A stretch of DNA of 64,000 nt, from positions 2,418,001 to 2,482,000 of the forward strand of contig NZ_CP160453.1 in assembly GCF_040744945.1 (NCBI RefSeq), in the 5' to 3' direction. The notes beneath the pieces are model-generated. The model worked only from the letters and a program-made list of their open reading frames with translations, ran no database searches and was not told the DNA's origin. This document shows, piece after piece, positions 17,114 to 26,288 of this stretch. Both the position numbers and the translations under genes were made by a program. Position 1 is the first letter of the stretch, and each line of letters starts with the position of its first letter. The DNA comes from Saccharothrix sp. HUAS TT1. GTDB lineage: Bacteria; Actinomycetota; Actinomycetes; Mycobacteriales; Pseudonocardiaceae.

Positions 17114-20100
17114 CTACTCGAACGCCTTCGCGATCAGCTCGCGCTGCTCGACCTCGTGCACCTTCGACGACCCCGCGGACGGGGCGGCCATCGGGCGGCG
17201 CGAGACGCGCTTCACGGCGAACCGCTCGGGCAGCAGCTCGGGCAGCGCCAGGCCGAAGAACGGCCACGCGCCCTGGTTCGCCGGCTCCTCCTGGACCCAG
17301 CGGACCTCGGTGGCGTTCGGGTAGCGGTCCAGGGCCGCGGTCAGCTTGCGCGCGGGCACCGGGTACAGCTGCTCGACGCGGACCACCGCGACGTCCTTGT
17401 CGCCCCGCTTCTCCTGCTCGGCCAGCAGCTCGTAGTAGATCTTGCCGCTGCACAGCAGGACCTTGCGCACCGCGCTCGGGTCGACGCCGGTCGGGTCGTC
17501 GATCACCGACTGGAACTTCTCCTCCACGAACGCCTCGACCGGGCTGACCGCGGTCTTCAGGCGCAGCATCGACTTGGGGGTGAACACCACCAGCGGGCGG
17601 TTCACGCCGTCCAGCGCGTGCCGGCGCAGCAGGTGGAAGTAGTTCGCCGGCGTGGACGGCACCGCGATCGTCATCGAGCCCTCCGCGCACAGCTGGAGGA
17701 ACCGCTCGATGCGGCCGGACGTGTGGTCCGGGCCCTGGCCCTCGTGGCCGTGCGGCAGCAGCAGCACGACGTCGGAGACCTGGCCCCACTTCGCCTCACC
17801 GGACGAGATGAACTCGTCGATGATCGGCTGCGCGCCGTTGACGAAGTCGCCGAACTGCGCCTCCCACAGCACCAGCGCGTCCGGGTTGGCCACCGAGTAG
17901 CCGTACTCGAAGCCGAGCGCCGCGAACTCCGACAGCACCGAGTCGTACACCATGAACTTGCCCTGGGTCTCGGCCAGGTTCTGCAGCGGGGTGTACTCCT
18001 CGGACCGCTTGCGGTCCACCAGCGTGGCGTGCCGCTGCACGAACGTGCCGCGCCGCGAGTCCTGGCCGGCCAGCCGAACCGTGCGGCCCTCGATCACCAG
18101 CGAGCCGAACGCCAGCAGCTCGGCGAACGCCCAGTCGATGCCGCCCTCGCGGGCCATCTTGGCGCGCCGCTCCAGCACCGGCTTGACCCGCGGGTGCGGG
18201 GTGAAGCCGTCGGGCAGGTTCACGTGCGCGTCGGCGATCCGCTCGATGATCGACCGCTCGACGCCGGTGGGCAGCTTGGTCGGGACCTGCTGCTCCTGCT
18301 CGATCGACGGCGAGGTCTTGATCGGGTGCTTCTCCAGCTCCCGGACCTCGTTGAACACGTGCTCCAGCTGCGAGGAGAAGTCCTGGAGCGCCTTCTCGGC
18401 CTCCTCCACGGAGATGTCGCCGCGGCCGATCAGGGACTCGGTGTAGGTCTTGCGCACCGAGCGCTTCGTGTCGATCACGTCGTACATGGCCGGCTGCGTC
18501 ATCGAGGGGTCGTCGCCCTCGTTGTGGCCGCGGCGGCGGTAGCACACCATGTCGATGACGACGTCCTTGTTGAACGTCTGCCGGTAGTCCACAGCCAGCT
18601 TCGCGACCCAGTAGCACGCCTCGGGGTCGTCGCCGTTCACGTGGAACACCGGCGAGCCGATCATCTTCGCCACGTCGGTCGAGTACTTCGACGAGCGCGA
18701 GTGCTCGGGCGCGGTGGTGAAGCCGACCTGGTTGTTGACCACGACGTGCACCGTGCCGCCGGTGCGGTAGCCGCGCACCAGCGCCAGGTTCAGCGTCTCG
18801 GCGACCACGCCCTGGCCCGCGAACGCGGCGTCGCCGTGCAGCGCGACCGGCAGCACGGTGAAGCCCTCGCCGCCCTTGTCGAGCATGTCCTGCTTGGCCC
18901 GGACGATGCCCTCCAGCACCGGGTCCACGGCCTCCAGGTGCGACGGGTTCGCGGTCAGCGACACCTTGGTCTCGCCGTCGCCGAACATGCGGAAGTACTT
19001 GCCCTCCGCGCCCAGGTGGTACTTCACGTCGCCGGAGCCGTGCGCCTGGCCCGGGTCGAGGTTGCCCTCGAACTCGCGGAAGATCTGCGAGATCGGCTTG
19101 CCGACGATGTTGGCCAGCACGTTCAGCCGGCCGCGGTGCGGCATGCCGATGACGACCTCGTCGATCTCGTGCTCGGCGGCCTTGTCCAGCACCGCGTCCA
19201 GCAGCGGGATGACGGTCTCGCCGCCCTCCAGCGAGAACCGCTTCTGGCCGACGTACTTGGTCTGCAGGAAGGTCTCGAACGCCTCGGCGGCGTTGAGCTT
19301 CGACAGGATGTACTTCTGCACGGTGGCCGGGGGCTTCTCGTGCGGGACCTCGACGCGCTCCTGGATCCAGAGGCGTTCCTCCGGGTCGAGGATGTGCATG
19401 TACTCGACGCCGACGGTGCGGCAGTACGAGTTGCGCAGCACGCCCAGGATGTCGCGCAGCTTCATCCGCTCCTGGCCCGCGAACCCGCCGACCGGGAACT
19501 CCCGGTCCAGGTCCCACAGGGTCAGGCCGTGCGACAGGACGTCCAGGTCGCCGTGGCTGCGCTGGCGGTAGTTCAGCGGGTCCGTGTCGGCCATCAGGTG
19601 GCCGCGGGTGCGGTAGGCGTCGATCAGCTCGATGACGCGGGCGGTCTTGTCGACCGCGCCCTCGGGGATGTCGGCGACCCAGCGGATCGGCTCGTACGGC
19701 AGCCGCAGCGACGTGAAGACGTCGTCGTAGAAGCCGTCCTCGCCGAGCAGCAGCTGGTGGATGCGCTTGAGGAACTCGCCCGACTCCGCGCCCTGGATGA
19801 TGCGGTGGTCGTAGGTGGAGGTCAGCGTGATGATCTTGCTGACGCCCATGTCGGTCAGGGCCTGCTCGCTGGTGCCCTGGAAGTGCGCCGGGTACTCCAT
19901 CGCGCCGACGCCGATGATCGCGCCCTGACCCGCGGTGAGGCGCGGCACCGAGTGGTTGGTGCCGATCGTGCCGGGGTTGGTCAGCGAGATGGTGGTGCCG
20001 GAGAAGTCCTCGGTGGTCAGCGAGCCCGACCGCGCCTTGCGGATCAGGTCCTCGTAGGCCTGCCAGAACTGCGTGAACGTCATGTTCTCGCAGCCCTTGA

Positions 20101-20887
20101 CCGAGGCCACGACCAGCGTGCGGGAGCCGTCCTTGCCGGGCAGGTCGATCGCCAGGCCGAAGTTCACGTGCTCCGGGGTCACCACGAACGGCTTGCCGTC
20201 GACCTCGGCGAAGTGCCGGTTCAGGTTCGGGTACGCCTTGAGCGCCCGCACCACGGCGTACCCGATCAGGTGGGTGAAGGAGACCTTCCCACCGCGGGTG
20301 CGCTTGAGGTGGTTGTTGATCACGATGCGGTTGTCGGCCAGCAGCTTGGCCGGCACGGCGCGCACGCTCGTCGCGGTCGGAACGGTGAGCGAGAGCTCCA
20401 TGTTCTTCGCGATGGCGGCGGCGGCCCCGCGCAGCTGCTTCTGCTCCTGGCCCTGGGCCGGCTGCACCGGCGCGGCCTTGGCGGCCTGGGCGGGTGCGGG
20501 CTTGCTCGCGGGCTTGTCGGCCGGCTTGTCGGCGGGCTTGCTCGCGGGCTTCTGGGCGGGTGCGGGCTTCTGCGCGGCCTGCTCCTGCGCGGGCGGCTGT
20601 GCCTGCGCCGGCTTCTGCGCGGCGGCCGGCTGCGTGGCCTGCGTCTGCGCGGCGGCGGGCGCGGACTGGGCCGGAGCGGGCTTGGTGGCGGTCGTGGTGC
20701 CGTTCTCCGCGGCCGTCGAGGTGGTCGACGCGGCGCCGTTGCCCGACCGCTGCGTCGACTTGTAGTCGGCGAAGAAGTCGTGCCAGGCCGGGTCTACCGA
20801 CGACGGGTCGGCGAGGAACTGCTCGTACATCTCCTCGACCAGCCACTCATTGGGGCCGAACTGAGAAGCAGGACTGCTGCTGGACAC
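17114..20887 (-). CDS. kgd: Multifunctional 2-oxoglutarate metabolism enzyme (E2-like and E1 domains fused)
   Basis: 1257 residues, as in mycobacterial Kgd and corynebacterial OdhA. The order is an N-terminal E1-type helix ([20 protein letters not shown]), a ~100-residue Ala/Pro/Gln/Lys-rich linker with repeated [11 protein letters not shown] units, a succinyltransferase (E2) domain at about 155-385 with the catalytic [14 protein letters not shown], then the thiamine diphosphate E1 domain from about 400, with [13 protein letters not shown] and [11 protein letters not shown]. It has no lipoyl domain, so it must use the lipoyl domain of a separate E2. It feeds the citric acid cycle by decarboxylating 2-oxoglutarate. 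No regulator (OdhI/GarA) is in view. Confidence 0.97.
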   Translation of the reverse strand: MSSSSPASQFGPNEWLVEEMYEQFLADPSSVDPAWHDFFADYKSTQRSGNGAASTTSTAAENGTTTATKPAPAQSAPAAAQTQATQPAAAQKPAQAQPPAQEQAAQKPAPAQKPASKPADKPADKPASKPAPAQAAKAAPVQPAQGQEQKQLRGAAAAIAKNMELSLTVPTATSVRAVPAKLLADNRIVINNHLKRTRGGKVSFTHLIGYAVVRALKAYPNLNRHFAEVDGKPFVVTPEHVNFGLAIDLPGKDGSRTLVVASVKGCENMTFTQFWQAYEDLIRKARSGSLTTEDFSGTTISLTNPGTIGTNHSVPRLTAGQGAIIGVGAMEYPAHFQGTSEQALTDMGVSKIITLTSTYDHRIIQGAESGEFLKRIHQLLLGEDGFYDDVFTSLRLPYEPIRWVADIPEGAVDKTARVIELIDAYRTRGHLMADTDPLNYRQRSHGDLDVLSHGLTLWDLDREFPVGGFAGQERMKLRDILGVLRNSYCRTVGVEYMHILDPEERLWIQERVEVPHEKPPATVQKYILSKLNAAEAFETFLQTKYVGQKRFSLEGGETVIPLLDAVLDKAAEHEIDEVVIGMPHRGRLNVLANIVGKPISQIFREFEGNLDPGQAHGSGDVKYHLGAEGKYFRMFGDGETKVSLTANPSHLEAVDPVLEGIVRAKQDMLDKGGEGFTVLPVALHGDAAFAGQGVVAETLNLALVRGYRTGGTVHVVVNNQVGFTTAPEHSRSSKYSTDVAKMIGSPVFHVNGDDPEACYWVAKLAVDYRQTFNKDVVIDMVCYRRRGHNEGDDPSMTQPAMYDVIDTKRSVRKTYTESLIGRGDISVEEAEKALQDFSSQLEHVFNEVRELEKHPIKTSPSIEQEQQVPTKLPTGVERSIIERIADAHVNLPDGFTPHPRVKPVLERRAKMAREGGIDWAFAELLAFGSLVIEGRTVRLAGQDSRRGTFVQRHATLVDRKRSEEYTPLQNLAETQGKFMVYDSVLSEFAALGFEYGYSVANPDALVLWEAQFGDFVNGAQPIIDEFISSGEAKWGQVSDVVLLLPHGHEGQGPDHTSGRIERFLQLCAEGSMTIAVPSTPANYFHLLRRHALDGVNRPLVVFTPKSMLRLKTAVSPVEAFVEEKFQSVIDDPTGVDPSAVRKVLLCSGKIYYELLAEQEKRGDKDVAVVRVEQLYPVPARKLTAALDRYPNATEVRWVQEEPANQGAWPFFGLALPELLPERFAVKRVSRRPMAAPSAGSSKVHEVEQRELIAKAFE

Positions 20888-21171
20888 GGCTGGCGCTCGC
20901 CTCTATCCATCTCGCTCTTGGCAATGACTCACTCATGGTCAGGCTAGTCCCCCGTCTGGTGCACTTCACACACAGGAGGGGGCGGGCAACGAGTGTTCCC
21001 TCACAGGATCGATCCGGTGGTGGGTCGGCGTTAGGGGTGCTTGAGCATCACTTGAGGTTAAGCCCGTCACACCGTCGGCGGTGCTTCGAGTCGGAGTACT
21101 TGTGCGCACTGCGGCCGACCGGTGGGCGTGAGGCGTTCAGCGGGCTGAAGATCATGGTCTGAGCTGCTTGT
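20888..21171. other. Intergenic region upstream of kgd, no gene seen
   Basis: About 280 bases between the kgd start and the ArsR promoter hold no convincing coding frame. Two copies of CTTGAG five bases apart (near 21040-21057) could be a binding site for a kgd regulator, but they form a direct repeat with no clear promoter around it. Confidence 0.4.
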
Positions 21172-21233
21172 TCAACCTTGTGGTTGACATGTTTCGGGTG
21201 CGTTCGTATCGTTGTGTTCAACCGGACGGTTGA
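21172..21233 (+). promoter_or_regulatory. ArsR promoter flanked by two TCAACC-N4-GGTTGA operators
   Basis: Operator 1 (21172-21187) and operator 2 (21218-21233) each consist of perfect 6-bp arms TCAACC and GGTTGA around 4 bases. Between and overlapping them is a promoter with -35 TTGACA (21184-21189), a 17-bp spacer and -10 TATCGT (21207-21212). Operator 1 covers the -35 box and operator 2 the region just after the -10 box. Dimeric ArsR repressors bind such sites, so autorepression of the arsR-SRPBCC operon is very likely. Confidence 0.85.
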
Positions 21234-21247
21234 GTAAGGAGATGGCG

Positions 21248-21607
21248 GTGGACGATCAGTTGTCGCGGGTCTTCTCGGCCCTGGCCGACCCGATCCGGCG
21301 CGACATGGTGGCGCGGTTGGCGGTGGGCGACGCGACGGTGAACGAGCTGGCCGGGCCGTACTCCGTGACCGTGCAGGCCGTGTCGAAGCACCTCAAGGTC
21401 CTTGAGGACGCCGGGCTCGTCAGCCGCAGCAAGCAGGCGCAGCGGCGGCCCGTCCACCTGGAGGCGGAGGTGTTCGACCTGATGACGAAGTGGATCGAGC
21501 GCTACCGGCGGGAAGCGGAGCAGCGCTACCAGCGGCTGGACACCGTGCTCGCCGAGCTGGCGACCGAGGGGTCCGACCCGGACCGAGTTGGAGGAGAAGC
21601 ATCATGA
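21248..21607 (+). CDS. ArsR-family transcriptional repressor
   Basis: About 119 residues. The winged helix-turn-helix covers residues 5-85 (SRVFSALADPIRRDMVARL, VTVQAVSKHLKVLEDAGLV). There are no CxC metal-binding cysteines, so it belongs to the non-metal ArsR group that travels with SRPBCC genes. The GTG at 21248 has AAGGAG 6 bases upstream; an ATG at 21242 abuts that Shine-Dalgarno and is less likely. Its ATGA junction with the next gene shows coupling. It probably represses its own operon through the two palindromes upstream. Confidence 0.92.
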   Translation: MDDQLSRVFSALADPIRRDMVARLAVGDATVNELAGPYSVTVQAVSKHLKVLEDAGLVSRSKQAQRRPVHLEAEVFDLMTKWIERYRREAEQRYQRLDTVLAELATEGSDPDRVGGEAS

Positions 21608-22092
21608 GCACGACGACCGCGCACCCCGAGACCAGCATCAGCGCCGACCCGGAGGCGCCGACCATCCACATCACGCGCGAGTTCGACGCGCCGGTGGACG
21701 CGGTGTTCCGAGCGCACGTCGACCCGGAGCTGGTGGTGCGGTGGCTGGGGCCGCGCTCGGTGACCATGCGGGTGGACCGGTGGGACGCGACGACCGGCGG
21801 GGCGTACCGGTACGCGCACACCCGGGGTGAGGAGGAGTACCGGTTCTACGGCTCGTTCCACGAGGTGCGGCCCGGTGAGCGGATCGTGCAGACGTTCACG
21901 TTCGAGGGATTTCCGGACGGGGTGTCGCTGGAGACGGTGACGTTCGAGGACCTGGGCGGTGGGCGGAGCCGGTTGCACGCGGTCAGCGTGTTCGAGACGA
22001 CGGAGGTGCGGGACATGGCCATGGCCAGCGGCATGGAGACCGGCGTGGTCGAGGGCTACGAACAGCTGGACGACCTCCTCACCACCCCCTGA
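21604..22092 (+). CDS. SRPBCC (AHSA1-like) ligand-binding protein
   Basis: 162 residues with the activator-of-Hsp90-like SRPBCC fold: ITREFDAPVDAVFRAHVDPELV RW start, RWDATTGGAYRY, and a C-terminal GYEQLDDLL helix. Such proteins bind a hydrophobic ligand in a central groove and are often encoded right after an ArsR regulator, as here (4-base overlap). Which ligand or reaction is involved is unknown. A 22-bp repeat array begins 6 bases after its stop. Confidence 0.88.
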   Translation: MSTTTAHPETSISADPEAPTIHITREFDAPVDAVFRAHVDPELVVRWLGPRSVTMRVDRWDATTGGAYRYAHTRGEEEYRFYGSFHEVRPGERIVQTFTFEGFPDGVSLETVTFEDLGGGRSRLHAVSVFETTEVRDMAMASGMETGVVEGYEQLDDLLTTP

Positions 22093-22098
22093 CCGCCC

Positions 22099-22228
22099 GC
22101 GAGTCGAACACTCCCGTCCCGCGTGTCCTACGTTCCGACCGCGCGTGTCCTACGTTCGGGACGCGAGAGTCCTACGTTCAGGGTGCGAGAGTCCTACGTT
22201 CCCGTACCGCGAGTTCAACGTTCAGGGC
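22099..22228 (+). repeat. Six-unit imperfect tandem array, 22-bp period, directly after a stop codon
   Basis: Units start at 22099, 22121, 22143, 22163, 22185 and 22209, that is every 20-24 bases. Consensus GCGAGAGTCCTACGTTC plus about 5 variable bases; units 2 and 3 lack two bases (GCGTGTCCTACGTTC) and units 1 and 6 are more divergent. The array begins 6 bases after the TGA at 22090-22092 and reads in the direction of that gene. The same family occurs at 57633-57777. Confidence 0.85.
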
Positions 22229-22241
22229 GGTGGTTGGGTCC

Positions 22242-22375
22242 GGTTCGATTTGACATGGGGCCCTTACGGGCACCCTATGCAGGCCAAAGCCGGCAGGCCC
22301 GGCGGGGAAGAGCGTCCCGCCAGGCCTGCCGGCTTCGTCCAGCCTATGGCACCCGAACCCATGTCAAATCGAACC
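22242..22375. repeat. 134-bp palindromic element with perfect 18-bp terminal inverted repeats
   Basis: Outer arms are GGTTCGATTTGACATGGG (22242-22259) and its exact complement (22358-22375). Inside lies a second perfect pair, AAGCCGGCAGGCC (22287-22299) with 22323-22335, which encloses GGCGGG/CCCGCC (22301-22306 with 22316-22321) around a 9-base loop. The segments between are also related but degenerate. The whole would fold into one long hairpin on either strand. No coding capacity. It could be a MITE-like or REP-like mobile element or a bidirectional terminator; no target duplication is seen. Confidence 0.8.
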
Positions 22376-22410
22376 TCTGCGGGTTGGCGGCGGGTCCGAT
22401 GTGGTGGGGA

Positions 22411-22462
22411 TGTGGTTAGTGGGTGGGAGTTGTTGGTGGTGGGGTTGTGGTTAGTGGGTGGG
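22411..22462. repeat. Short direct repeat at the end of the double ABC exporter gene
   Basis: TGTGGTTAGTGGGTGGG occurs at 22411-22427 and again at 22446-22462. The second copy contains the TAA stop and last codons of the exporter gene, so the first copy is a duplicate of the gene end placed 18 bases downstream, perhaps by slippage. Confidence 0.6.
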
Positions 22463-25400
22463 GGTTAGTTCGGTTGGTTCGTGGTTGGCGCCGTGGGACC
22501 AGAGGGTGGCGTAGGGGCCGTTGGCCTGGAGCAGGTCGTCGTGGGTGCCCTGTTCGACGATTCGGCCTTCGGCGAGGACGACGATCCGGTCGGCGCGGGC
22601 GGCGGTGGCTAGGCGGTGGGCGACGACGAAGGTGGTTCGGGAGCCGGACAGGTGGTCGTTGGCGGCGAGGACGGTGGCTTCGGTGGACGGGTCCAGGGCG
22701 GCAGTGGCTTCGTCCAGCAGGAGGATCGTCGGTTGGACCAGTTCGGCGCGGGCCAGGGCGACCAGTTGGCGTTGGCCGGCGGAGAGGGCTTGGCCGCGTT
22801 CGCCCACTTGTTGGTGGAAGGCGTTGGGCAGGGAGGCGATGACGGGGAGGGCGCCCACCGCGCGGACCGCTGCCTCGATGTCGGCACGGGTGGCGTCGGG
22901 GTTGCCGTAGGCGACGTTCTCGGCGATGTCGCCGCCGAAGAGGTGGGCCTCCTGGGGGACGATGCCCAGGCGTTGGCGCAGGGCGGGCAGGTCGTAGTCG
23001 CGCAGGTCCACGCCGTCGACCAGGACCTGGCCCTCGGTGGCGTCGTAGAACCTGGCGACGAGCTTGACCAGGGTGGACTTGCCGGCGCCGGTGGCGCCGA
23101 CCAGGGCGACGGTTTCGCCCGGCCGCACGTGCAGGGAGATGTCCCGCACAGCGGGGGTGGTGGTGTCCTGGTAGGCGAACGTGACGTTGCGCAGCTCGAC
23201 CTCGCCGCGCAGCGCGGTGACGGGGACCGGGTGCTCGGCGGGCGGCACGGTGGTCGGGGTGCGGAGCAGGTCGCCGATCCGGCTCAGGCCGACCCTGGCC
23301 TGCTGGTAGCCGTCGAAGACGCCGGACAGCTGGTACAGCGGCGAGAAGAACAGGCCCAGGTACAGCACGAACGCCAGCAGGACGCCGGGGGACAGGGTGC
23401 CGTCGGCCACCCGGTAGGCGCCGACCACGAGGATCGCGGCCTGGGCGACGCCGGACAGGAGCGAGAGGAACGGGAAGTAGGTGGCGATGTAGCGCTGGGC
23501 CCGGATGCGGGACTTGCGGTAGGCGTCGCTGCGCTCGGCGAAGGCCTCGGCGGAGCGGGCTTCCCGGGTGTACGCCTGGGAGACGCGCAGGCCCGAGACG
23601 TTCTCCTGGAGGTCGGCGTTGACGGCGCTGACGCGTTCGCGGGCCTCGGCGTAGGCGGCGGAGGAGAGGCGTTGGAAGATGGCCGTGGCGATCAGCAGGA
23701 TCGGCAGCACGGCGAGCGCGACCAGGGCCAGGCCGGGGTCGGTGAGGACCAGGGCGACGGCGATGCCGAACACGGTCAGCACGCTGATGACGAAGGTGGT
23801 CAGGCCCGTCTGCAGGAAGCTGGACAGGGCGTCGACGTCGGTGGTCATCCGGGTCATGATCCGGCCGGCCATCTCGCGCTCGTAGTAGTCCAGCCCCAGT
23901 CTTTGCAGGTGGGCGTAGCTGCGCACGCGCAACAGGTAGAGCAGGCGCTCGCCGACCCGGGACGTGACCACGGCGCCGATCGCGGCGGCTGCCCAACCCG
24001 CGACGACCAGGGCGAAGCTGATGGCCACGGCCGTCCAGAGCCAGCCCGCCCGGCCGCCGACGACGCCCTGGTCGACGCCCAGGCGGACCAGGTTGGGCGA
24101 GGCGACGGCCAGGGCCGTGTCGACCAGCAGCACGCCGGCGACGGCGAGCATCGCCCAGCGGACCGGGCGGAGCAGGGTGCGCAGGCGGAAGCCGGGGTCG
24201 GGGGCGCGGGGATCCTCGCCCGCCAGGGTCGGCTCGTCCTCGGCCGGCGGGAGGGCGTGCACGCGGGCCATCAGGTCCGGGGTCGGCGGGGTGCCGCCGA
24301 GCAGCGCGGACGTGCCGCCGCCACCTCGGGAGAGCTTGCCGGTGGGGGTCCTGTTCGCGGCCCGCACGGCCAGTTCGTCGTCGTCGGAGTCGGGCCACAG
24401 GGCCGGGGTGGTGCCGTCGGGGCCCGGTTCCAGGTGGGCGTCGGCCCTCGGGTCGACCTGCTCGATCGCCTCGCCGGGCCCGGCGAGCAGGTCGCGGTAG
24501 AGGCGGCAGCGGCGGTGCAGTTCGGCGTGGGTGCCGATGTCGACCACGCGGCCCGCGTCCAGGACGGCGATGCGGTCGGCCAGGGACAGCGACGACCGCC
24601 GGTGCGCGATCAGGACGGTGGTGCGCTCGGCGGTGACGGCGGCCAGCGTGCGGTGGATGGCGGCCTCGGTGGCGTTGTCCACGGCTGACGTGGCGTCGTC
24701 CAGGACGAGGACGCGGGGGTCGGAGAGGAGCGCCCTGGCCAGCGCCACCCGTTGGCGCTGGCCGCCGGAGAGGGTGAGGCCGCGTTCGCCGACGACGGTG
24801 TCGTAGCCCTTCGGCAGGGCCTCGATGAACTCGTGCGCCTCGGCCGCCCGCGCCGCCGCGCGCACCTGCTCGTCGGACGCGTCCGGCAGGCCGTAGGCGA
24901 TGTTGGCCCGCACGGTGTCGGAGAACAGGAAAGCCTCCTCGAACACCGTGCCCACGGTCCGCCGCAGCGACGACAGCCGCAGCTCCCGCACGTCGACCCC
25001 GCCGACCGACACCGAGCCCTCGTGCACGTCGTAGAACCGGGGCAGCAGCAGCGACACCGTCGACTTGCCCGAACCCGCCGTGCCGACGACCGCCAGCGTC
25101 TCGCCCGGCTCGACCCGCAGCGACACCCCGGACAGCACCGGCTCGCTGCGCGCGTACCCGAACACCACGTCCCGCAGCTCGACCGCCACCGGACCGGCCG
25201 GGACGTCGCGGTCGCCGTCCACCACGTCCGGCTGGGAGTCGACCAGCTCGTACACCCGCTCGACGCCCGCGCGGGCCAGCTGGGCGGTCACCATCAGGCT
25301 CGCCAGCAGCCTGGACGGGCCGACCAGGGTCGCCACGTAGGTCGCGAACGCCAGGAACGTGCCCAGCGTGACCTCGCCGCGCATCGCCATCCACCCGCCG

Positions 25401-26185
25401 AGGGCGAGCACCGCGACCTGCCCCAGGTAGGGCAGCGCGTTCAACGTGGCCGACGGGCGCGCGGTCAGCCGGGCCGCGCGCATCCGCTCGGCGAACAGCA
25501 GCCTGGCCCGCGACTCCAGCCGGGCGACCTCGCGCGCCTCCTGCCCGAAGCCCTTCACCACCCGCACGCCGGTGACGGTCTCCTCGACGTGCTGCGCCAC
25601 GTCCGCCGCGCGCTGCTGCGCCGACCAGGTGGCCGGGAACAGCGTCAGCCTGCTGCGCGCCGCGACCACCCCGACGGCGGGCACGATCACCAGCGCGATC
25701 ACGGTCAGCAGCGGTGACAGCCAGAACATCGCCACCAGGGCCGCCAGCGCGAACACCACCGTGCCGAAGGCCAGCGGCGTCATCGACAGCAGGCTGTTGA
25801 CCAGTTGCAGGTCGGTGATCGAGCGGGACACGACCTGGCCGGTGCGCAGCGCGTCCTGCTTGGGCCCGTCCAGCCGCTGCACGGCGCCGAACACGGCTTG
25901 GCGCAGGTCGTGCTGCACGTCGACGGCCAGCCGGCCGCCCAGGTAGCGGCGCACGAACGCGGTGCCGAAGGTCAGCAGCTCCAGGGCGACCAGGACGACG
26001 GCCAGCCACGCGAGCCGGTCCGTGCGGCCGGCCACGGCGTCGTCCACCGCGACCTTGATCAGCAGGGGCCCGACGGCCTGCAGGCCGACGCCGACGACGG
26101 CGGCCAGCACCGACCACACCACCAGGGAGCGGTGCTGCCAGCACGCGGAGGCGAGCCTGCGGATCCAGCCGTCGGAACGAGTCAC
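22451..26185 (-). CDS. Double ABC exporter: two membrane-ATPase halves in one polypeptide
   Basis: 1244 residues: membrane domain 1 (about 15-310), ATPase 1 (about 335-575), a charged linker (about 580-690), membrane domain 2 (about 695-985), ATPase 2 (about 1000-1240). ATPase 1 has Walker A GTAGSGKST, signature LSGGQRQR and Walker B VLVLDDATSAVD, with Asp where the catalytic Glu should be. ATPase 2 has GATGAGKST, a variant signature LSAGQRQL and an intact ILLLDEATAALD. The two ATP sites are therefore unequal, as in heterodimeric exporters such as TM287/288. It starts at a GTG. Probable lipid or drug exporter of the cytoplasmic membrane. Confidence 0.93.
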   Translation of the reverse strand: MTRSDGWIRRLASACWQHRSLVVWSVLAAVVGVGLQAVGPLLIKVAVDDAVAGRTDRLAWLAVVLVALELLTFGTAFVRRYLGGRLAVDVQHDLRQAVFGAVQRLDGPKQDALRTGQVVSRSITDLQLVNSLLSMTPLAFGTVVFALAALVAMFWLSPLLTVIALVIVPAVGVVAARSRLTLFPATWSAQQRAADVAQHVEETVTGVRVVKGFGQEAREVARLESRARLLFAERMRAARLTARPSATLNALPYLGQVAVLALGGWMAMRGEVTLGTFLAFATYVATLVGPSRLLASLMVTAQLARAGVERVYELVDSQPDVVDGDRDVPAGPVAVELRDVVFGYARSEPVLSGVSLRVEPGETLAVVGTAGSGKSTVSLLLPRFYDVHEGSVSVGGVDVRELRLSSLRRTVGTVFEEAFLFSDTVRANIAYGLPDASDEQVRAAARAAEAHEFIEALPKGYDTVVGERGLTLSGGQRQRVALARALLSDPRVLVLDDATSAVDNATEAAIHRTLAAVTAERTTVLIAHRRSSLSLADRIAVLDAGRVVDIGTHAELHRRCRLYRDLLAGPGEAIEQVDPRADAHLEPGPDGTTPALWPDSDDDELAVRAANRTPTGKLSRGGGGTSALLGGTPPTPDLMARVHALPPAEDEPTLAGEDPRAPDPGFRLRTLLRPVRWAMLAVAGVLLVDTALAVASPNLVRLGVDQGVVGGRAGWLWTAVAISFALVVAGWAAAAIGAVVTSRVGERLLYLLRVRSYAHLQRLGLDYYEREMAGRIMTRMTTDVDALSSFLQTGLTTFVISVLTVFGIAVALVLTDPGLALVALAVLPILLIATAIFQRLSSAAYAEARERVSAVNADLQENVSGLRVSQAYTREARSAEAFAERSDAYRKSRIRAQRYIATYFPFLSLLSGVAQAAILVVGAYRVADGTLSPGVLLAFVLYLGLFFSPLYQLSGVFDGYQQARVGLSRIGDLLRTPTTVPPAEHPVPVTALRGEVELRNVTFAYQDTTTPAVRDISLHVRPGETVALVGATGAGKSTLVKLVARFYDATEGQVLVDGVDLRDYDLPALRQRLGIVPQEAHLFGGDIAENVAYGNPDATRADIEAAVRAVGALPVIASLPNAFHQQVGERGQALSAGQRQLVALARAELVQPTILLLDEATAALDPSTEATVLAANDHLSGSRTTFVVAHRLATAARADRIVVLAEGRIVEQGTHDDLLQANGPYATLWSHGANHEPTELTPTH

Positions 26186-26232
26186 GGGTCCAACATAGGT
26201 CGCGGCGCCGACAGTTTCGCGAACCCCGGTGC

Positions 26233-26268
26233 GACGAAGGCCGCCCCGGACTTCGGGACGGCCTCGTC
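26233..26268 (-). terminator. Terminator hairpin after the ABC-2 permease gene
   Basis: GACGAAGGCCG...CCCG pairs with CGGG...CGGCCTCGTC with one bulged A. It lies 20 bases beyond the stop of the permease at 26289 and upstream of the double exporter gene, so it would end the permease operon. Confidence 0.65.
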
Positions 26269-26288
26269 AGCAGTGCTGGATCACTGGA

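Noticed and set aside
17156..20947. 1263-codon open frame on the plus strand across kgd
   Set aside because: Antisense shadow of kgd caused by high GC; composition is Val/Gly/Arg/His-rich with no domain, while the minus strand encodes a complete known enzyme.
21040..21057. Two CTTGAG copies as a SoxR- or MerR-type site
   Set aside because: They form a direct repeat, not the inverted repeat with a 19-bp promoter spacer such regulators need.
22099..22228. CRISPR-like appearance of the 22-bp repeats
   Set aside because: Only about 5 variable bases separate the units, so there are no spacers, and no cas genes are near.
22123..22419. 98-codon frame through repeat array 1 with recurring RESPTF-like peptides
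   Set aside because: The peptide repetition follows from the DNA repeats; the unit length varies by 2 bases, which would break a coding repeat, and no Shine-Dalgarno is present.
22416..26144. 1242-codon minus-strand frame overlapping the double ABC exporter
   Set aside because: Same strand, wrong frame; Arg/Pro/Gly-rich, whereas the other frame has both ATPases complete.
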